From Albibeggiatoa sp964388965 (GTDB taxonomy: Bacteria > Pseudomonadota > Gammaproteobacteria > Beggiatoales > Beggiatoaceae), in the NCBI GenBank assembly GCA_964388965.1, contig CAYMCP010000014.1, positions 1 through 50,264 on the forward strand: a stretch of 50,264 nucleotides of DNA, read 5' to 3'. Shown in pieces: positions 1 through 8,688 of this stretch. Positions within the stretch are counted from its first letter, which is position 1; every line of letters begins with the position of its first letter. The translations under genes were made by a program, and so were the position numbers. The notes below the pieces were generated by a model. That model did not search any database. It was not told where the DNA came from and was given only the letters and a program-made list of their open reading frames with translations.

Positions 1-867
1 CATACACATAAAGGCAAAACTCATTATTTCCATCAAGTGGTAACGCCTGTTATAGCATCGCCTAAAAGTAAGTATGTCATACCTTTACCTCCAGAGTTTA
101 TCCAGCCTCAAGATGGACATCAAAAACAGGACTGTGAACTCAATGCAACCAAGCGTTGGTTAGCACAATGGGGAACTAAATTAAGCCGTTTGAACGTGAC
201 TATTTTAGGTGATGACTTATATTCACGTCAGCCATGTTGCGAGGATATACTCGAAAATCAGATGCAGTTTGTGTTGGTCTGTAAGCCAGATTCTCATAAA
301 ACATTGTATGAATATGTAGATAAAGCAAAGACTTTTAGTAAAAAGCGTTGGACAGGAAAACGTCGAGAAATAGATACTTATCGTTACATTGAATCCGTAC
401 CTCTACGAGATGGTAAAGATGCTCTTTTGGTTAACTGGTGTGAACTGACAACTTCTTTGGAAGATGGCTCTGTCATTTACAAAAATGCCTTTGTGACTTC
501 GCATCCCCTAAATAGTGAAAAATGTGTCGTTGACGTGATTCAAGCAGGCAGAACGCGCTGGAAAGTTGAAAATGAAAACAATAACACATTAAAAACAAAA
601 GGTTATCACTTTGAACACAATTTTGGGCATGGACAAATCCATCTTGCTTCATTACTTGCTACTTTGATGATACTTGCCTTTCTTGTACATACGCTCATGG
701 AATTGTTTGATGAACGCTTCAAAAAGCTCAGAAAACTATTGCCTTCTCGCAAACGACTGTTTCAAGATTTTTCCGCCCTTATGCTTTATATCTGCTTTGA
801 TTCTTGGCAAGCTCTTTTGCAATTTATGCTTGATGGACTTAACTCTCGCCATCCTCCTCCTGCTTAA
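1..867 (+). CDS. DDE transposase, 5'-truncated by window edge
   Basis: The reading frame is open to base 1, so the N-terminus lies outside the window; the GTG at 37 is internal. It should catalyse cut-and-paste transposition of its own element. Visible are a GDDLYSRQ segment (probable catalytic Asp region), a KPDSH stretch, and near the C-terminus RWKVENENNNTLK, where the Glu sits as expected for the E of a DDE triad, followed by a hydrophobic helix. This layout fits IS4-like/ISNCY-type transposases, but the exact family cannot be fixed without the N-terminal half. The last 29 bases overlap the 3' end of the convergent broken methylase. That makes sense if the element inserted into that gene and the methylase frame now reads into it. 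Confidence 0.8.
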   Translation, partial: HTHKGKTHYFHQVVTPVIASPKSKYVIPLPPEFIQPQDGHQKQDCELNATKRWLAQWGTKLSRLNVTILGDDLYSRQPCCEDILENQMQFVLVCKPDSHKTLYEYVDKAKTFSKKRWTGKRREIDTYRYIESVPLRDGKDALLVNWCELTTSLEDGSVIYKNAFVTSHPLNSEKCVVDVIQAGRTRWKVENENNNTLKTKGYHFEHNFGHGQIHLASLLATLMILAFLVHTLMELFDERFKKLRKLLPSRKRLFQDFSALMLYICFDSWQALLQFMLDGLNSRHPPPA

Positions 868-892
868 CCCTAAAATGAGAATTGCTGTCCTC
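1..892 (+). mobile_element. right-hand part of an insertion sequence
   Basis: Transposase frame plus about 25 bases of 3' flank. The inner boundary is placed near 892/893. Reading the minus strand, the methylase is family-like up to WMFGIEEG (ending at 893) and then becomes an 17-residue tail of low-complexity character with no resemblance to the expected continuation. The terminal inverted repeat and target duplication cannot be confirmed because the other end lies outside the window. Confidence 0.6.
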
Positions 893-2965
893 ACCTTCTT
901 CAATGCCAAACATCCAAAACGGGTCAAACCACGTGCAAGACTCATCTGCAAATGGTTTCCACGTAGTCAATTGTGAAGTTTCGCTGTCTCTATTTAGCCC
1001 TTGATTCCAACTAAGCAACTGTTGAAACATCTCATCCTGAATACGTTTAAATTCATCTTGCAAATCTTTTTTACGATTCAAATCTTGTTCAGCGAAATAA
1101 TTGGCGCGTAAATTAACTAAATTTTTCACACTTTCAGATTGTTCAAACAAACTGGATTGATAATTTTCATTACCCAGCCCAATTAAGGTATTCGCACAAA
1201 CAAACTTAAAATTCAAATTGGGTAAAGGAATAATGCCGCGATTGGGTTTATTATCTTCGACTTTTTCATCCACAATCAACGACAAAAAACAACGCAAACG
1301 GCTAATTTCAACCGCAATCACTTGAATATCCACGCCATAAATACATTTCCCTAAAATCCCCAATTTACGCGCATAATTCCACAAATCGCGTTCATTTTCC
1401 AATTTTTCGCGCATTAAACGCCGTGCAGAAGTGTCACGAATATCATTTAACGTATAAGTAAGCCATTGAGAGCAATCATTATCTAATCGGGACAAAATCA
1501 GCGTTAATTTTTGCAAAATCCCCATAGGAAAAGCCCCAGAACCACAAGCTGGATCAAGAATTTTAATAGTATTTATTGCCGACAATACACGCTTTGCATC
1601 CTCATCATTAAAAGGATTTTCTGCCGTTTCATAAGTCAATAAAAGACGTAAACTATCCACCGACAAATCAGGACATTGCGTAGTGAAATAAGCCATTAAC
1701 GACTCATCCACCATATAATCAACAATATCGCGTGGCGTATAATAACTACCTGTGGCTTTACGCGCACTTGCGCCCGTTTCAGGATTAATTTCAGCCAAAA
1801 GATTCTCAAAAATCTGCCCTAACATTTCGGGGTCAATAGCGATTTGAACATCGAGCGGGGTATTTTCTTCAACCGTAAAATGATAACTTTCAAAAAAAGT
1901 GAGTAAATCTTTCAACCACTGATTCGGAACATGTAAAGTATTTAAAGTGCAAATATTTTTATTATAGAAATCATGCGGATGTGGCTCAAACAAACCACCA
2001 TTCAAAAAAGGAACATGCGCCCAGTCACCCGCTTGAAATAACGTTTTTCGTTCATTAATGGGTTTATTCAACACCTCAAAAAACAGTGGTTCTAAAATTT
2101 CATGATAATAATCAACATTTGATGAATTATTCATCAACGCATCACAAGATAAGATTTCACTAGGAATTAAAGAAACGCCATTTTCAGAGGTTTTCTTTTG
2201 CAAAAACCAACAAAACAACAAGCGTCCAATCAAACGCACCGCAAATTCTTTAATCAGTTTTTCATCTTGCGTACTGGGGAGTTTTAACTGACAATCAAAA
2301 ACTTGCTTATCTCGCTTACCTCCCACCAAACGAGTAAAAAGTTTAGACAATTCAGCATAAAAATTTTTATTCAAAATAGAAATATCTAAAACTTTCTGCC
2401 ATGCTTGATGCAACTCAACAAAATTTTCTGGTTTTGGCGATAATTTATCAAAAGCAAGATGATTTAAAATATCCAAATGGGCGCGGTGTGGATTATTAAT
2501 TGAAATATCTTTGATTAAAGTCACTTTTTCTAAGACATCTTTGCTCTCATCTTTTTTATGCAAACGCCGATGAATCGTGCCTAAAGTTAAATAATTACCA
2601 TATTGAAATAAAATCAACACTGGCATTTTGAATTTTTTATTAATCTTGCGTAAAATATCAGCTAAATCAGTACGAGAATAACTTGCCTTTTTCAACTCCA
2701 AACCAACAAACAAATAAGACAAAATAATTGAATTATCAATTGCATTTTCAGTGGACTGAAAAAGATGCGACTGCATTTGAATCTCATCATCAGTTAATTG
2801 AAACAACATAAGTGCTGTTTTGACTTCTTCATGCTGCAACAAATCTAACAATTCAGGGCTGGCGTTATTTTTTTCACTCGAATACCCTAATTTTTTAAAG
2901 AAATCTAAAGCAAAATCTTTAAAGTTTTTCTTAAAAAAATGCTTAAAAAAATCGCTAGTGAGCAT
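839..2965 (-). pseudogene. Eco57I-like adenine-specific DNA methylase, cut by IS
   Basis: The 708-residue frame carries the N-terminal and SAM-binding half of a class I N6-adenine methylase of the Eco57I/type IIG style. GSYYTPR is at about 406-412 and the motif I loop DPACGSG at 471-477. The helical linker before it, with IDPEMLGQIFENLL, is typical of this family. After WFDPFWMFGIEEG (ending at residue 691) relatives continue into FDIVIGNPPY, the catalytic motif IV, and then a long target-recognition region. Here the frame instead runs into the insertion sequence and stops about 17 residues later. The protein should therefore bind SAM poorly or not at all and cannot methylate. It starts directly after the helicase stop codon (TAA then ATG), with AGGAAG as RBS inside the helicase end, so the two genes were one operon. 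The missing half may lie left of the window. Confidence 0.85.
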
Positions 2966-5900
2966 TTATTTTACTTCCTGAATAATGAGCCAAGTGATTA
3001 ATTCAAATTGCATTTCTTTAGACGGAACTTCCTCAGCAGAAAATAGTGTTGCTGAACGGCTTTGTGATAAAAAATCGCTACTTTTTTTGATTGCGGTTTG
3101 CTTAAAAGAATCAATCGCTGTTTTTAACAATGTATTATACACATCCATTTGCTTACCATCCTTTGTATCGCGGTTAAACTGCTGACAGAAATCCTCATAA
3201 ATTTCATTTTTGCCAAGACACAATGTCTTAAACATAGTTAAAATATTATGAGCATCTGTAAAACCATAATGTACTGAATTTTCACGTTTTTTAACATAAA
3301 CCAAAAAATAAGGATGCAAATAATTTTGTTGCGTTGTTTTAATATTCAAATCGATGGATTTTAAACAAAAGATGACACCTGTGGGATAATTTTCATTTTC
3401 AGGCACAACCGCATACATACCCAAAGGTTCATTTTCCAGACTTGCATAACTTTTTGTTTGCAAAGCCAATTGAAACTCCGTAAAGCTAAAATTTTCCAAT
3501 TGGATACCGTCATCATTTAATTCAGGAACATTTTTTTTAAACAGAATCAATTGATGATCGCGATAATTTTTTTCTCGTTCAGATTGTTTTTTTTCTTCTA
3601 ACAAATTTTCATCGGTGGTAGTGGCTGCATCAACCAGCTTCATGCGTGATTTTACCCGCGTTTCCAACTGCAAATAACTTTCTAAATCTTTTCCCGCCCA
3701 AAAATTAATCATTTGAATAAACTCATTTTGACTGCCCAAGCGGTCGATACGCCCAAAACGCTGAATAATTCGCACGGGATTCCAGTGAATATCATAATTA
3801 ACCACACAATCACAATCTTGTAAATTTTGTCCTTCCGAGATGCAATCGGTAGCGATTAAAATATCAATTTCGTTTATTTCATTGGGATAAAATAAATTTT
3901 TTTCTTTAGAGCGCGGCGAAAATAAAGTTAATATTTTATTAAAATCTCTTTCATTGACAGTGCTTTGATTACTGCTGCCACCTGTCACCAATGCCATATT
4001 AACATTAAGAGAATTTGCTAATGGCAAAATCTTATCATACAAATAACGTGCGGTATCTGCAAACGCGGTAAAAATCAATACTTTGCGATTATTTTTATTG
4101 ACAAAAGGCGTATTAATTTTATCAGCAATAAATTCGCGTAATTTTTCCAATTTATTATCAGTTTTAATGCCTTCCACATCTTTTAATAAACTAGCTAATT
4201 GTTGCTTATCTTGTTTTAAATCACTTAGCCAATCTGTTATTTTTAGGTGCGATAATTTAAAATTTAAATTTCCCCATTCAAAATCATCATTTTCTTCCAA
4301 TTCCAAAGAGGCATCAGCCGTTTGCAAATCTGCAAATTGCAAAGATTTTTCTTTTGCTTGGGTCAATTTTGCTTGTAAATTATCAATTTTATCCAAAGTG
4401 CGTTTTAAAGTCTCCTTAAAAGAAAAAATAGAACTTTCCAAGCGTTTCAAGAAATTAACCCGCATCATACCGATTAAATAATATTCCCGCGTTTGTTGGT
4501 CAAAATTTTTCACTTTTCCCACATAAAGATTTAAATATTTGGCTTTAATGTAAGCAGAAGGATTAAACATAGATAATTTATAACTATTAATTTGTTCGAC
4601 CAAATCATCATATTTAAGTGATTCGATTTCGACATATTCGTTAATTGGTTCTTTACGTTGTGGGAAATTGCCTAAACTTTTAAGAGAATTCGCAAAATAA
4701 GTTTTAATTTGTTGTCGAGACCGTGCAATAGTCAATTTATCCAATAAAATAGCAACTTGTTTATCTAATTTATCAACTAAATTATTCTTTTCAGTGATTG
4801 TTTCTTGCTGTTGCTTATCCAATTTTTTTTGTGCGTCTTTTAAGGTTTTTTCAATGCTTTGAATACCCATTGTTTCTAAAAAAGCGGTGTCATTATCATG
4901 TGTGATTAAGCGAATTTGATTTAAAAAATCAGTCAAATTGTTATTAACGGGCGTTGCTGATAATAATAAAACTTTAGTTTGCGCACCTGCTTTAATGACA
5001 TCATTCAATAATTTTTCATACCGACTTTGTCTATAATTTCCATCTTTTTCATAACCTTGAGTGGCATTACGAAAATGATGCGATTCATCGATGACCACTA
5101 AATCATAAGCATCCCAATTAAAACGTTCTAAATCAATTCCATCAGCAATACCTTTAGAGCGCGTTAAATCAGTATGAGCAAGCAGCGTATAATTAAATTG
5201 ATCGGCGATAAATGGATTAGATTTATCTCTGGCAGAGAATCTATATTTACGCCAATTTTCTTGTAATTTCTTAGGACACAAAACCAAAACATGTTGATTG
5301 CGCAATTCAAAATACTTAATCACTGCCAAAGCAGTAAACGTTTTTCCCAAACCGACACTATCTGCCAAAATGCAGCCATTGTACTGATTAATTTTATGGA
5401 TAATTTGTTTGACTGCATTTTTTTGGAATTCATATAATATCTTCCATATCTCGCTGTTTTCTAAAGATTTGGGCAATGATTCATCAAGCTCTCGTTCACT
5501 TTCAAACAAATGATATAACGTTTTATGATAAATAAAATTGGGCGTATTTTTACGATAAAGTTGTTCTAAATAAGCCAATACTCGTATTTTAACATCACTA
5601 ATTTGAACATCTTTACGTTGTCCATTCCATAAATGATTAAACCATTTTTCTAAACTTTCTATATCGTGATTACTATCTGTAATTAAATTGAGTTCAAGGT
5701 TTTTTTGCACTTTGCCAAAACTCAGACCATTAATAGTAAAATTAGAACTACCTACCACTGAATGTAAGCGTTTATTTTCTTCAGAAGGTGGATTTTTAAT
5801 TAAATACAATTTTGCATGTAGAAAATCGGGTTTATCCACCGTTTTAATATCAACTTTTGCTTGAATCCATTCCGCACAAGCCTCAGCTGCTGCTTTTTGT

Positions 5901-6163
5901 TGTAGATGCTGACTTAGGCTTAGATGATGTTCTTGCAAAGCAAAGGTTTTTTGTTGAGGTTTTATATCTCGTTCCAAAAAAGCAGGCTCGCCAAATAAAA
6001 ACCGTAGTTTTTTGATATGTAGTAATTTTTCTCGCAATTCATAAAATGCGTAAATACTAAAATAAGCAGATACAAATGATAATTCTGCATCTGCGAAAAT
6101 AGTTTCACTTAAAAAACCGCCTACTGTTCCGTATTGTTCGGAATTGTCGAGGATATTATTCAT
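2966..6163 (-). CDS. PLD-nuclease/SNF2-type helicase of a DNA-modification defence-like locus
   Basis: A 1065-residue fusion protein. Residues 1-190 resemble a phospholipase D-like nuclease domain: HAKLYLIK at 116-123 and GSSNF at 138-142 form one HKD-like half site. Residues 240-900 are a superfamily 2 SNF2/RapA-type helicase: Walker A GLGKT (271-275), DESHH (359-363), SATPVNN (402-408), and in the second lobe ATDCISEGQNLQ and QRFGRIDRLGS. A coiled linker rich in Lys/Glu/Gln separates the two lobes. Such proteins translocate on double-stranded DNA and are found beside Eco57I-like methylases in restriction-like loci. Here the methylase follows with zero spacing but is broken. The gene itself is intact. 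With a nuclease-helicase kept and the modifying enzyme lost, either activity depends on the methylase or the system is silent. I do not assign it to a named system: the DISARM and BREX hallmark partners are absent. Confidence 0.85.
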   Translation of the reverse strand: MNNILDNSEQYGTVGGFLSETIFADAELSFVSAYFSIYAFYELREKLLHIKKLRFLFGEPAFLERDIKPQQKTFALQEHHLSLSQHLQQKAAAEACAEWIQAKVDIKTVDKPDFLHAKLYLIKNPPSEENKRLHSVVGSSNFTINGLSFGKVQKNLELNLITDSNHDIESLEKWFNHLWNGQRKDVQISDVKIRVLAYLEQLYRKNTPNFIYHKTLYHLFESERELDESLPKSLENSEIWKILYEFQKNAVKQIIHKINQYNGCILADSVGLGKTFTALAVIKYFELRNQHVLVLCPKKLQENWRKYRFSARDKSNPFIADQFNYTLLAHTDLTRSKGIADGIDLERFNWDAYDLVVIDESHHFRNATQGYEKDGNYRQSRYEKLLNDVIKAGAQTKVLLLSATPVNNNLTDFLNQIRLITHDNDTAFLETMGIQSIEKTLKDAQKKLDKQQQETITEKNNLVDKLDKQVAILLDKLTIARSRQQIKTYFANSLKSLGNFPQRKEPINEYVEIESLKYDDLVEQINSYKLSMFNPSAYIKAKYLNLYVGKVKNFDQQTREYYLIGMMRVNFLKRLESSIFSFKETLKRTLDKIDNLQAKLTQAKEKSLQFADLQTADASLELEENDDFEWGNLNFKLSHLKITDWLSDLKQDKQQLASLLKDVEGIKTDNKLEKLREFIADKINTPFVNKNNRKVLIFTAFADTARYLYDKILPLANSLNVNMALVTGGSSNQSTVNERDFNKILTLFSPRSKEKNLFYPNEINEIDILIATDCISEGQNLQDCDCVVNYDIHWNPVRIIQRFGRIDRLGSQNEFIQMINFWAGKDLESYLQLETRVKSRMKLVDAATTTDENLLEEKKQSEREKNYRDHQLILFKKNVPELNDDGIQLENFSFTEFQLALQTKSYASLENEPLGMYAVVPENENYPTGVIFCLKSIDLNIKTTQQNYLHPYFLVYVKKRENSVHYGFTDAHNILTMFKTLCLGKNEIYEDFCQQFNRDTKDGKQMDVYNTLLKTAIDSFKQTAIKKSSDFLSQSRSATLFSAEEVPSKEMQFELITWLIIQEVK

Positions 6164-6313
6164 AATTTAATATTTTTTGTATCGATGGATAGGGAGTGCG
6201 TAATTTATTCTTTAACTCTCATTCTACGCGCTACCTCAAGTTAGTGGTTGACACCCCGTAACATGACGACGCGGTGCATCGTCACGAGGGTAAAGGCTAG
6301 CATCGTTTTAATT
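6164..6313. repeat. intergenic hairpin repeat (TGACGA/TCGTCA stem)
   Basis: Between the helicase start and the STAS gene. It holds a TGACGA (6264-6269) / TCGTCA (6279-6284) hairpin with a GCGGTGC loop, preceded by CTCATTCTACGCG near 6217. The same words recur at 24505-24527 and 30993-31020, so this is a copy of the dispersed hairpin family. Confidence 0.55.
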
Positions 6314-6670
6314 TTAACTAAATTCTAACTGTAGACCGGGAATAACCCGCCTAATATTCTTTAGCATCCGCGATTGCCAAGGTATTTTATTACTCGCTTT
6401 GATAATTACTTCACATCCTTCATTCTGCGCTTTAAGGAAAAATTTGGAAAAAGTATGAATCCCAGAGCTATTCAAAAACTCTAATTCCCGTAAATCTATC
6501 GTAATCTGTGATAATTTCTGCTTAAAAATATTTGCCAAGGTTTCCTCCAGTAAGGCTAAAATTGACTGATATTCCTCAACATTCCCTAAACGCAACGCGC
6601 CCTGAAATATTACGACACCAGAGTCAGGTTGAGAAATCACGGTGTATTTTTCAGCTTCAATTTTCTTCAT
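6314..6670 (-). CDS. STAS-domain regulator (slr1659-like)
   Basis: A single small alpha/beta domain of about 118 residues. The core ITIDLRELEFLNSSGIHTFSKF has the beta-strand, DLRxLxFLNSSG loop and helix of STAS/anti-sigma-antagonist-like proteins, with SSG where the phosphorylated Ser of SpoIIAA-type proteins lies. The N-terminus (ISQPDSGVVIFQGALRLG) resembles the slr1659 subgroup. I chose the ATG at 6670, which has AAAAAAGG upstream; a TTG at 6703 would add 11 residues. No kinase or phosphatase partner is adjacent, so it may act with a switch encoded elsewhere. Function in partner-switching signalling is inferred from the family. Confidence 0.7.
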   Translation of the reverse strand: MKKIEAEKYTVISQPDSGVVIFQGALRLGNVEEYQSILALLEETLANIFKQKLSQITIDLRELEFLNSSGIHTFSKFFLKAQNEGCEVIIKASNKIPWQSRMLKNIRRVIPGLQLEFS

Positions 6671-6872
6671 GTGAACAAACCTTTTTTTGCTGATGAATAA
6701 CAAAAAACTTCAATTGAAATGATGCAAGGTAACATTTTATGACTGTTTAATTATGAATATGTGACAATTAGCCATACAAACGTTTTTTAGCCATTTTTTT
6801 TCTAAAACTGTTTATAAATGTATACAAAATTCTGCCGCAGCCATGAACAAAACGTGAAAATGGACATGCTGT

Positions 6873-6974
6873 TTTATTTGCGGTCAAGGTTCTTCTGAGC
6901 ATTTGGATTTTACACTATGGCTACTAAAACAAGGAATAGATAGTATTTCCCTTAATTTAGATATATTAATTTAA
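6873..6974 (+). pseudogene. relic of the PEP synthase C-terminus
   Basis: This stretch translates to about 33 codons ending in TAA (6972-6974) that match the very end of PEP synthase/PEP-utilising enzymes: FICGQG, SEHLDF, WLLKQG, then IDSISLNLD. Enzymes of this family end with ICGQGPSDHPDF, WL.E.GIDS and SLNPD. The frame has a stop at 6855-6857 upstream, no start codon and no other recognisable part of the roughly 790-residue enzyme, so it is a decayed remnant and not a gene. It lies in the 530-base gap between the STAS gene and rnfA, which otherwise shows no gene. Confidence 0.75.
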
Positions 6975-7202
6975 TCACACAAAATCTGGCTTTGACTCAC
7001 TTAACACATTTTAGCAAAATTGCGCTGTCGTATTTGCTACAAAACCCTACCAAAAATCTGCTTTAAAGCTTACATAATCCTGTTTTATTCGATGCGATAA
7101 AAATTTAACCAGTTGTTTTAATAGGCAAAATTAACTTATTTTATATTGGCACGCTTTATGTTCAAAGGATGATCATGAGCATTCCTCAAAATGGAGTTTG
7201 TC

Positions 7203-7784
7203 ATGTCTGAGTATTTACTAATATTAATTGGCACGGTGTTGATTAATAATGTAATTTTGACAAAATTTTTAGGGTTGTGCCCATTTATGGGTGTATCGAA
7301 TAAACTAGATACTGCATTAAGTATGGGTTTAGCAACGACCTTTGTACTAACCTTAGCATCCGTCGCGGGTTGGCTATTAGAACATTTTCTATTGAAACCA
7401 TTTGAAATTGAATTTTTACGCATTTTGGCTTTTATTTTAGTCATTGCGGCTGTGGTGCAGTTCACAGAGATGGCAATTCGTAAAACTAGCCCAGTATTAT
7501 ATCAAGTGCTAGGTATTTTTTTACCATTAATTACAACTAATTGCGCAGTGTTAGGTGTTGCATTGCTGGCGATTCAAGAAGATTTAAGCTTTATTCAAAG
7601 TGCGGTGTATGGCTTTGGCTCTGCAATGGGTTTTACCCTAGTGATGGTTATTTTTGCCGGTTTGCGTGAACGTTTAGCTGTCGCTGATGTCCCGTATGCG
7701 TTTAATGGTATGCCTATCGCTTATATCACTGCTGGTTTGTTATCTATGGCGTTTATCGGGTTTAGTGGTCTGAGTTTTTCCTAA
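7203..7784 (+). CDS. rnfA: Rnf electron transport complex subunit A
   Basis: An integral membrane subunit of the Rnf ion-translocating ferredoxin:NAD+ oxidoreductase, 193 residues, close to the E. coli RsxA length. About six membrane segments are visible. The family signatures NNVILTKFLGLCPFMGVS near the N-terminus and PLITTNCAVLGVALL in the middle are clear; the Cys residues in both are those linked to the intramembrane iron site. The start MSEYLL is preceded by GGAG at 7 bases; an in-frame ATG four codons upstream is less likely. The transcript probably continues to rnfB, but 257 bases intervene, where most rnf operons overlap or nearly touch. Confidence 0.95.
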   Translation: MSEYLLILIGTVLINNVILTKFLGLCPFMGVSNKLDTALSMGLATTFVLTLASVAGWLLEHFLLKPFEIEFLRILAFILVIAAVVQFTEMAIRKTSPVLYQVLGIFLPLITTNCAVLGVALLAIQEDLSFIQSAVYGFGSAMGFTLVMVIFAGLRERLAVADVPYAFNGMPIAYITAGLLSMAFIGFSGLSFS

Positions 7785-8041
7785 AGATTTAAAAATGAGT
7801 AGTGCTGACAATCCTGTCATAGGAAACGATTTGAAAACGGGAATAAGAAACCGTTCAAGCTGCTGAAAAACAATCAAAAGTGTATTAAGTCGTTGTAACA
7901 CTAGCGAGAGCAGCAGCTTTGTCATAATCGGTGATAAAAACGGAGCGTGTGAGAATATTCTCCACGCATTGGTCGAGTTACCCGCCTTCGCTAGAAGGTG
8001 CGTGTTGATGGTTATTAACAAAATAGGATCAGTGATTAATT
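7785..8041. other. unusual rnfA-rnfB spacer
   Basis: 257 bases with no convincing gene between two genes that are usually adjacent. It contains a CCTTC-GCTA-GAAGG hairpin near 7986-7999 and a GAGAATATTCTC palindrome near 7950. A 93-codon minus-strand frame across it has no recognisable features and overlaps the rnfA end; I treat it as a shadow. Confidence 0.45.
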
Positions 8042-8617
8042 ATGGTATTACAAACAGAAATCCTTTTTGCAGCCATTTTTAGTTTAGGCATTTTAGGGAC
8101 AGCGTTAGGTTTTGCGTTGGGTTATGCCTCAAAATTTTTTAAAGTTGAGCAAAATCCATTGATAGACAAGGTAATCGCTATTATGCCGGGTTCTAACTGT
8201 GGTCAATGTGGTTATCCGGGCTGTACGCCTGCGGCAGAAGCTGTTGTATCAGGTGAAGTTGCTCCGACTTGTTGCCCACCGGGTGGTAAGGTGCTTGCGC
8301 AAGAAATCGCTGAATTATTAAATATCCCTTTAGATTTATCACAGGTAGACGATAAACCACCAATGTTGGCACAAGTAGATGAAAATCATTGTATTGGTTG
8401 TGCTCGATGTATTAAAAAATGTCCAACTGATGCGATTATTGGTGCGAATAAACAAATTCATGCAGTAATTCAAGATGCGTGTACAGGTTGTGAAGCTTGT
8501 ATTGCGGTGTGTCCAACGGGGTGTTTGCAGATGCACCCAATTCAAACTACTCTGAAAACATGGCGTTGGGATAAACCCGATATTTCGGTCAAACCTGATT
8601 TACCATTAGCGGCTTAG
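8042..8617 (+). CDS. rnfB: Rnf complex iron-sulfur subunit B
   Basis: A 191-residue subunit with one N-terminal membrane anchor (residues about 8-28). It is followed by the four-Cys cluster region (SNCGQCGYPGC at about 52-61, with the conserved TCCPPGG further on). Two ferredoxin-type 4Fe-4S motifs come next: CIGCARCIKKCP and CTGCEACIAVCP. This fits the gammaproteobacterial RnfB/RsxB, which takes electrons towards RnfC and the membrane flavins. The ATG at 8042 gives the usual N-terminus. rnfC follows after 71 bases. Confidence 0.95.
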   Translation: MVLQTEILFAAIFSLGILGTALGFALGYASKFFKVEQNPLIDKVIAIMPGSNCGQCGYPGCTPAAEAVVSGEVAPTCCPPGGKVLAQEIAELLNIPLDLSQVDDKPPMLAQVDENHCIGCARCIKKCPTDAIIGANKQIHAVIQDACTGCEACIAVCPTGCLQMHPIQTTLKTWRWDKPDISVKPDLPLAA

Positions 8618-8688
8618 AAGAAAAATGTGAGTAACCCCTTTGAAATCATGTAATTTTAAAAAGTGGTTATTAGTTTAAGGAGCGCATC

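Noticed and set aside
2966..6163. Assignment of the helicase/methylase pair to DISARM or BREX
   Set aside because: drmB, the DUF1998 component, pglZ, brxC and brxL-like genes are not present; one shared module is insufficient.
7740..8021. Minus-strand frame of 93 codons in the rnfA-rnfB spacer
   Set aside because: Overlaps the rnfA end, no RBS or recognisable features.
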